DNA of 64,000 nucleotides, from positions 11,805,425 to 11,869,424 of the forward strand of contig CP092869.1 of assembly GCA_030710605.1 (NCBI GenBank), written 5' to 3'. The stretch is from Cordylochernes scorpioides. Lineage: Eukaryota; Arthropoda; Arachnida; Pseudoscorpiones; Chernetidae. How positions within the stretch are numbered: the first letter of the stretch is position 1; every line of letters begins with the position of its first letter. Both the position numbers and the translations under genes were made by a program. Shown piece by piece: positions 58,628 to 64,000 of this stretch. Under the pieces are notes generated by a model. That model saw only the letters and a list, made by a program, of their open reading frames with translations. It was not told the origin of the DNA and did no database searches.

Positions 58628-59608
58628 CAAAGTTTTTCTTGAAAATAACGATACTTCAGCCAGCATATATTTTTATTACCTCGACGTTTCGACAAATATA
58701 TTTTGTCTTCTTCAGGAGTAAACAAAATATTAAAATTTAGCAAGGCGTTAAAAATTATTCTAAGGTTCCAAAGGCCGTTCTCACGCGATATTCAAAATTG
58801 TGTACAACATCTAAAGCACGAGTCAAAAATAAATATTTAACTCACAAAAGACTATGATATTTGAAAGTATTATATAATATATCTATATATATAAAATTGA
58901 ATGTCTGTCTGTCTGTACTCTATAGATTCAAACACCATACATCCAATCGCCGTGAAATTTTGGGATATTATTAGGTATATCCCTGGGAAGGTTTTTGAAA
59001 AATAATATCTCGAACATCTTGAATATCCTTAGAGTTATTTGCAGATTTGTAGATTTAACTCGCAAGCAGTTCCACCATTGCGACGATGTTAACAAGTTTT
59101 TTTATCTATATGTTTTATTATCACTAAGTTTATTATCTTGAAGATTATTTATCAAAAGTAAGATTATCTAAGGATGACACGGCAATTTATTTGAGACAAG
59201 AATAATGATACAATTCCAAGGCGAAGATACTATTCCTTTAACCTCCAATTACCGAGGGAACCAATTAATATTGATTTTATTCAACTTATCGAGTATTTTT
59301 CAAGGGACCGGGAAAAAATGTTCACTAGATAAAACGATGATTTTGTAATGTAGAAAATTAGGAAAGACAAAATTCAGGATGACACGGCACAGAGGGACCG
59401 GGAAAAAATGTTCACTTTATCGAGAGATTCAAATTTACGAGTTTCAAATTATCAAAATATATCTTCTTTTTTTATAAGTTTATAGAGAATTGTTTTAACA
59501 AATGTTCGTTAGACAAACCTTTACTCGGGTAAAACCCGGGCGAAGCCGGGTACGTCCGCTAGTAGTATATAAAGTTTGAAAGCCGAAGTATCTTTATTTT
59601 CAAGAAAT
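58628..59608. repeat. Foldback element split by a Helitron
   Basis: The arms TTTCTTGAAAATAACGATAC (58,634 region) and its inverse near 59,583-59,606 enclose ~300 bases plus the Helitron. On the minus strand at 58,716-58,681 lies a hammerhead-like CTGAAGA, hairpin, GAAACGTC pattern. Confidence 0.65.
58882..59562 (+). mobile_element. Non-autonomous Helitron
   Basis: Begins TCTATATATATAAAA after an A, ends with a GC-rich hairpin (CCCGGGCGAAGCCGGG at 59,535-59,550), and has CTAG at 59,559-59,562 followed by T. These are the canonical Helitron termini and A/T insertion site. It is 681 bases without Rep/helicase coding. A GTCTGTCTGTCTG tract lies near the 5' end. A truncated relative lies at 4,236-4,751. 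Confidence 0.92.
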
Positions 59609-59839
59609 ATGAATGCCGGCCAGGCAGCCTCTATCCTCTCCAAAGTTAGCTTTCCTCACGGAAACCTGTCTCTAAGACGAGTGTATTGTGCAGGGCTAAT
59701 TTTGAACCAGAACTAACTCACTATATATACCTACTATATTTACCTACAATCATCTGTATGAAGAAGGGAAATTACATTTTAATAATACAAGCGATAATTA
59801 TTATCACTCTAATCCCTGCTGTCAGAAACGGTGAAAAGT

Positions 59840-60360
59840 AGACACAATAGATTTATGCAAATTTGTGAGAAGAGGCGAGAAGGATAAAAAACATGTGTAA
59901 ATAAGTTTTTTTTTTTGGGGTTCATGTTAATATTAAAATGTATATTGTATTTGATTTATGTTCAATTAAAACCATTGTGCTATACAGGGAGAATCTTGTA
60001 TGGGGCTTGATCCCTAATAAAAGTTTTTGCACACACAAATGTGCCAGAACCCCGTTTGGTTACTTGCACTCGCTGGTAGGGTTGGATTTTGCAAGAATCG
60101 GGGTCCACTGGAGCACTTTTTTTTTAATCAGAAAAAAAATTCCCAATGCGGGAATCGAACCTGGGTCTTAGCGGTCGAAAAACCAACGGTTTAGACCATC
60201 CTTCCACCGACCCATCAAGGTGACACAGGATGATAGTTCTTTATTAGGTCTCGTTTATATACACGTATGATGATGATATATAAATAAACAATACTGCCCT
60301 TACTGCAATTGAAAAATTAATTGGAGAGGCCTGGCTCATCAGAAGTGAACCCTCCCAGCG
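59840..60360 (-). repeat. SINE-bearing repeat, copy 1
   Basis: About 520 bases shared with 61,845-62,370 in the same orientation. Read on the minus strand it has a tRNA-like head (60,213-60,139) followed by a body containing TGGACCCCGATTCTTGC. The plus-strand open frames here are by-products. Confidence 0.7.
60139..60213 (-). repeat. tRNA-derived SINE head, copy 1
   Basis: The minus strand has a box A-like TGGTCTAAACCG and a perfect box B GGTTCGATTCC at tRNA spacing. The T-arm and anticodon stems do not pair fully, so this is a tRNA-derived promoter, not a tRNA gene. Confidence 0.7.
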
Positions 60361-60902
60361 GTTTCGCCAATTTCGCCAGGGTTCACCACTGATGAGCCAA
60401 GCCCTCCCAATATATTTTTTCATCGCAGTAAGGACAGTAGAAGTTCGTTTTATGTATAAAAGAAACATTCGCGCTTTTAAATTCTTTTATTTTATATGTA
60501 TAGATGGCGCGTTATTGCTTTGTGTTAATCTATTCCTAATGGCCTTGTCTTTATAGTTTGCTGAAGAGCATTGCTCGAAGCAAATATTTGAATGTAATTC
60601 TACTGTCCTATAAGCTTATGTCCATAGTTTACTTGAAAACCATTTCTAAGGTTCAATCCTTCAGTGTAGCATATAAAAGCAGAATGATCCAATACAGTAT
60701 TAGAGCTCTGAGAAGCGGTCTGGTGGATTAAATTGGCGAAACCGCTGGGAGGGTTCACCACTGATGAGCCAAGCCCTCCCAATATATTTTTCATCGCAGT
60801 AAGGACAGTAGAAGTTCGTTTTATGTATAAAAGAAACATTCGCGCTTTTAAATCCTTTTGTTTTATATGTATAGATGGCGCGTTATTGCTTTGTGTTAAT
60901 AA
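60361..60902. repeat. Direct and inverted repeat cluster (CTTACTGC family)
   Basis: 60,375-60,540 is repeated directly at 60,738-60,902 with only a few changes. Next to the first copy, 60,325-60,365 is an inverted, shorter version. The family is also present at 24,566-24,720 and 62,285-62,390. No coding capacity. Confidence 0.65.
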
Positions 60903-61066
60903 TTCACTATATATTTTTTAAAATTGAAAAAAATCTCTCTCCCTTATATATTTTTTATGAATTTGATCGTTTTGAGCATTATTTAATTTAGAGTAACATT
61001 TCCGTTAAAACATGAACATATTTGAAGTGTTTAAATTATAATGATAAGGTACAATTTTGATTATAG

Positions 61067-61289
61067 ATTATTAACACAAGGTAAAAAGTCCAAATCTAAA
61101 TAATTAAATAGTGTGTGACGTTTGACGTGTGACGTCGGTAACAGCGTTGTTATCATTTTCAGATTTTAAAACATGCTGTAGTAAAATTTCTCATTAAGTA
61201 CTTTTGTCTGAAAATGGTAACAATGCTGTTACCGAAACGTCACACACTCTTTATTTATTTGGATTTGGTCTTATTATCTTGTGCTTAAA
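61067..61289. repeat. MITE with ~85-base inverted repeats
   Basis: The arms read (C)AAATC(T/C)AAATAA... then GTGTGTGACGTTT and GGTAACAGC(A/G)TTGTTA(C/T)CATTTTCAG. The left arm has an extra ~14 bases repeating GACGTGTGACG. Right arm 61,208-61,241 shows CTGAAAA, hairpin, GAAACGTC. Confidence 0.8.
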
Positions 61290-61411
61290 TTGTATTTAGT
61301 AAAATTTATATATATATTAGAATTCTAATTGAATAACTGAAAAGTTTTAGCTATATACCTTATTTCTAAATTGTATTTATATAATTTTTTTAAGAAACAT
61401 TTAATTTGAAT

Positions 61412-61690
61412 TAAGAAAAAGGCATCTCCTTATCGTGCAACTGAAAGTTTCTGATGGCTTGCGCCATCTATCGGAATAAATACCAACTATTCACGTTGAT
61501 TTCTAATTTTTCCAGAATTGGCGAAATACCCATTCTTGATTAATCAAGAAAAGCTAACCATGGACGCGTTTCGGGCTGTTGGCCCTCATCAGCGTGGTGC
61601 AAGCTGTACCTCGTTGCACGATAAGGAGATGCCTTTTTCTTAATTTATGTACCTTATCCCAGTACAATATCACATTTGAACTATTTTTCA
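61412..61690 (-). mobile_element. Short retroelement carrying a hammerhead ribozyme
   Basis: 279 bases flanked by the 14-bp direct repeat CATTTAATTTGAAT (61,398-61,411 and 61,691-61,704). The empty target occurs once at ~57,290. Internally it has an inverted repeat of ~33 bases (61,413-61,445 and 61,612-61,647) and, on the minus strand, a hammerhead motif. Two decayed, shorter relatives with 12-bp target repeats occur at 20,232-20,430 and 52,984-53,180. It has no coding capacity. It resembles short derivatives of Penelope-like elements or retrozymes, which carry such ribozymes. Confidence 0.82.
61552..61606 (-). ncRNA. Hammerhead ribozyme (type I, minimal stem III)
   Basis: On the minus strand: helix I strand (AGCTTGCACCACG), CTGATGA (61,592-61,586), helix II GGGC/GCCC with a 5-base loop (61,585-61,573), GAAA (61,572-61,569), CGCG, TC with the predicted cut after C at 61,563, then helix I return strand (CATGGTTAGCT). 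Helix I pairs with one mismatch and an internal loop. Stem III is the self-complementary ACGCGT, as in minimal hammerheads thought to act as dimers. All core bases match the consensus. Confidence 0.85.
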
Positions 61691-61844
61691 CATTTAATTT
61701 GAATGTTACAATATTTTATAACAAATTTAAAATTCACTTCTTTATTTCCTTGTTGAAAATTTATTTGAAAATAAAAATGTAGCAAAAAACTGTATATATA
61801 ATAAAAGAAACTTATCCTCGGAATTTTATGTGTTGCTGCTAACA

Positions 61845-62370
61845 ATAGATTTATACAAATTTGTGAGAAGAGGCGAGAAGGATAAAAAACACGTGTAAAT
61901 AATTATTTTTAGGGTTCATGTTAATATTGAAATATATATAGTACTTGATTTATGTTAAATTAAAACCATTGCTATACTGGGATAATCCTGTATGGGGCTT
62001 GATCCCTAATAAAAGTTTTTGCACACACAAATGTGCCAGAACCCCGTTTGGTTACTTGCACTCGCTGGTGGGATTGGATGTTTGCAAGAATAGGGGTCCA
62101 CTGGAGCACATTAATTTTTTAATCAGAAAAAAAAAGCTCAATGCGGGAATCGAACCTGGGTCTTAGCGGTCGAAAAACCAAGGGTTTAGACCATCCTTCC
62201 ACCGACCCCCCAAGGTGACACAGGATGATAGTTCTTTATTAGGTCTCGTTTATATACACGTATGATGATGATATATAAATAAACAATACTGCCCTTACTG
62301 CAATGGAAAAATTAATGGGAGGGCCTGGCTCATCAGAAGTGAAACCTCCCAGCGGTTTTCATTGCAGTAA
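61845..62370 (-). repeat. SINE-bearing repeat, copy 2
   Basis: Second copy of 59,840-60,360, with the tRNA-like head at ~62,209-62,137 on the minus strand (box B GGTTCGATTCC intact). It ends in a shorter CTTACTGC-type inverted repeat at 62,285-62,390. Confidence 0.7.
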
Positions 62371-62562
62371 GGGCAGTAGATATTGTTTAATTTTAAAAAG
62401 AATCTTACGCGTCTGGAATAGTTTTGAATTTTTTTTTAAATTCAAGCCTGACTTGGACCTTTTATAAATTATTTACGGAAGAACATTGCTCAATTGCAAA
62501 TATACACAGTTTTCCTTATATTTTTCATCGCATTAAGAACATTGGAAAGTTTATTTCATCTA

Positions 62563-63407
62563 TAAGGTTGTCCGAAAAGTTCGTGTTTTATTAAAACGTT
62601 GTTTTTCTTATTAATTAGCGAATAATATTATTACGGCGAATAAATAATAATATATGATACAATTATTTTATTTATAATGCACAATATAATATGGTTTATG
62701 ATTGTAGAACGACTTTGACAATTTTACCGCAAATGTTTCTTTTGATGAAAAATTCGTAATTTATTTTGAAGAGAAATAACGATTATTTCTATCCTTAGGG
62801 ATGAATTATAAAAGGATGAATTGTGAAGAGTAATGATAAATGGAAAAATAAAAGTGTCCAGGGATAGGAAACTTTATTTTTCTGTTTATCATTACCCTTC
62901 ACAATTCATCCTTTCATACTTCATCCTTAAGGATAGAAATATTCGCTATTTCTCCTTAAAGTATGATTTTTCATTCAAAAGACACATTTGAGGTTAAATT
63001 GTCAAAGTCATTCTACAATTACTTTATACATAATACAAAGACATTACAAATTCCTTCCTGATTTATAATATTGTAGAATAAATAAAGCTTCCAGGGTTAA
63101 GTTTCTTGTTCAAATTTTTATTTTCAAGTTTTCGGACTTGTCAGTCCTTCAACAGGATTATTACGATAAAAATAGATGTTATATACTATTTTATATACAA
63201 ATTAATTTTTAAATAAACTAATTTTTTTATCGTGATAATCCTGTTGAAGGACTGATAAGTCCGAAAGCTTAAAAATAAAAATTTGAACAAGAAACTTAAC
63301 CCTGGAAGCTTCATTTATTTTATAACAAAGACATTATACATGACGGCGAATAATATTGATTTTTTATTTTTTTTGCAAGTGTTTACGAACTTTTGGGAGA
63401 ACCTTGT
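62563..63407. mobile_element. mariner-type MITE containing two nested foldbacks
   Basis: Terminal inverted repeats of ~28 bases (AAGGTTGTCCGAAAAGTTCG at 62,565 and its inverse ending ~63,405) next to TA resemble irritans-type mariner ends. Inside are a foldback with ~160-base arms (about 62,697-62,862 and 62,875-63,035) and a second with ~90-base arms (63,083-63,175 and 63,223-63,316). No transposase remains. Confidence 0.78.
63083..63316. repeat. Inner foldback element
   Basis: The arms begin AAGCTTCCAGGGTTAAGTTTC and end in a small hairpin beside GAAAGCTT (63,241-63,270). Arm design matches 56,172-57,140. Confidence 0.82.
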
Positions 63408-64000
63408 ATATAAGAAAAAATCGTGGTTAATAGTGTTTATTCTTTTTAATTGGGAAAACTAAATGTTCTGAAGTTCATTTATTGGTTGAAAGTAAATTCA
63501 GAAAAAACAGAGCCATATCAAACAATAATTATTCCCATGAGGAGAGTGATAGCAAGTTACTGAAACGTCGTGAGTTGAAATAAACTATTGGTTGATATAG
63601 CTTTATTTTATTTCTGAAAACTAAATAGTTTTTATTTTATTTCTTATCAAATAAGACGCGATATCCCCACAAGGGATGCTTACGTCAAGAAACAACACTA
63701 AATTCAGAGACTATTTACATAAACAATTGAATAATTACAAGGTTTGAGTAGAGTTATAGAAGAAAAGAAAGGAAAGTAAACTAAAATCATGCTTGAATTT
63801 ATAACCAACTAATTAAATAAATACAAATAAATATACCTAGTTTGGCAATTACGGTTTTTTTAACCAAGAGAGAAAATCATAGCGTATTAACGCCTATTTA
63901 TATGGAATTTGAATATGAATTCAATGAAGAGTTCACGTTTTTATCGACCAAAGAGAGATGTTTTCTTGTCTAATCCAATAAAATAATTGCAATACCTTAT
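63408..64000. other. Non-coding right end of the window
   Basis: AT-rich sequence; I see no gene, inverted repeat or known element. Confidence 0.4.

Noticed and set aside
59938-60171. 77-codon open frame, with a similar 73-codon frame at 61,945-62,166
   Set aside because: They are similar because they lie in two copies of the SINE-bearing repeat and end in the antisense of the tRNA-like head.
60139-60213. Functional tRNA gene on the minus strand
   Set aside because: T-arm, anticodon stem and acceptor stem do not pair properly; better explained as a SINE head.
60385-60400. CTGATGA boxes at 60,386 and 60,748 as possible hammerheads
   Set aside because: No helix II followed by GAAA; they belong to the CTTACTGC repeat family.

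Overview
This window is eukaryotic, AT-rich, almost entirely non-genic DNA, most likely from an arthropod. The evidence is spliceosomal acceptor sites, a TRAF-type zinc-finger gene family, and several kinds of retroelement and DNA transposon lying inside one another. I cannot name the species. No prokaryotic features, rRNA or CRISPR arrays are visible.

The dominant structure is a large, old segmental duplication. Copy X1 (1-~22,290, probably starting before the window) and copy X2 (~25,465-~54,990) carry the same ordered blocks: a left flank with a non-LTR reverse-transcriptase remnant, a ~1.55 kb composite repeat block, a 5'-truncated Ty3/gypsy element (gypsy A), a TATA-containing segment, a second copy of the repeat block, a possible terminal exon on the minus strand, and a TRAF-type zinc-finger gene. 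The copies have since diverged by insertion. X1 gained a gypsy A/Helitron fragment (1,836-4,751) and a full-length Mag-like Ty3/gypsy element (gypsy B, 10,977-15,517). X2 gained a minus-strand Ty3/gypsy element (gypsy C, 26,358-30,773) and a mariner. A 4.39 kb segment of X2, running from within the gag gene of gypsy C through the mariner, was then amplified into three near-identical tandem units (30,114-43,279).

Between X1 and X2 (22.3-25.5 kb) lie a decayed LINE RNase H region and small repeats. To the right of X2 (55-64 kb) lie a third, truncated TRAF gene fragment and dense foldback elements and MITEs: a non-autonomous Helitron inside a foldback element, two copies of a tRNA-derived SINE-bearing repeat, a LINE 3' end with a CCHC motif, a short retroelement carrying a well-formed hammerhead ribozyme (61,552-61,606, minus strand), and a mariner-type MITE containing two further foldbacks.

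The only host-like genes I can support are the TRAF-type genes (20,752-22,172; 53,496-54,921; fragment ~55,110-55,357). Each long copy carries one frame break at a different position. Their N-terminal zinc fingers are almost identical between copies, but the coiled-coil and C-terminal parts are strongly diverged. This suggests that recombination between tandem TRAF paralogues marks the right edge of the duplication. All transposon coding regions contain stops, frameshifts or deletions, so no autonomous element is intact.
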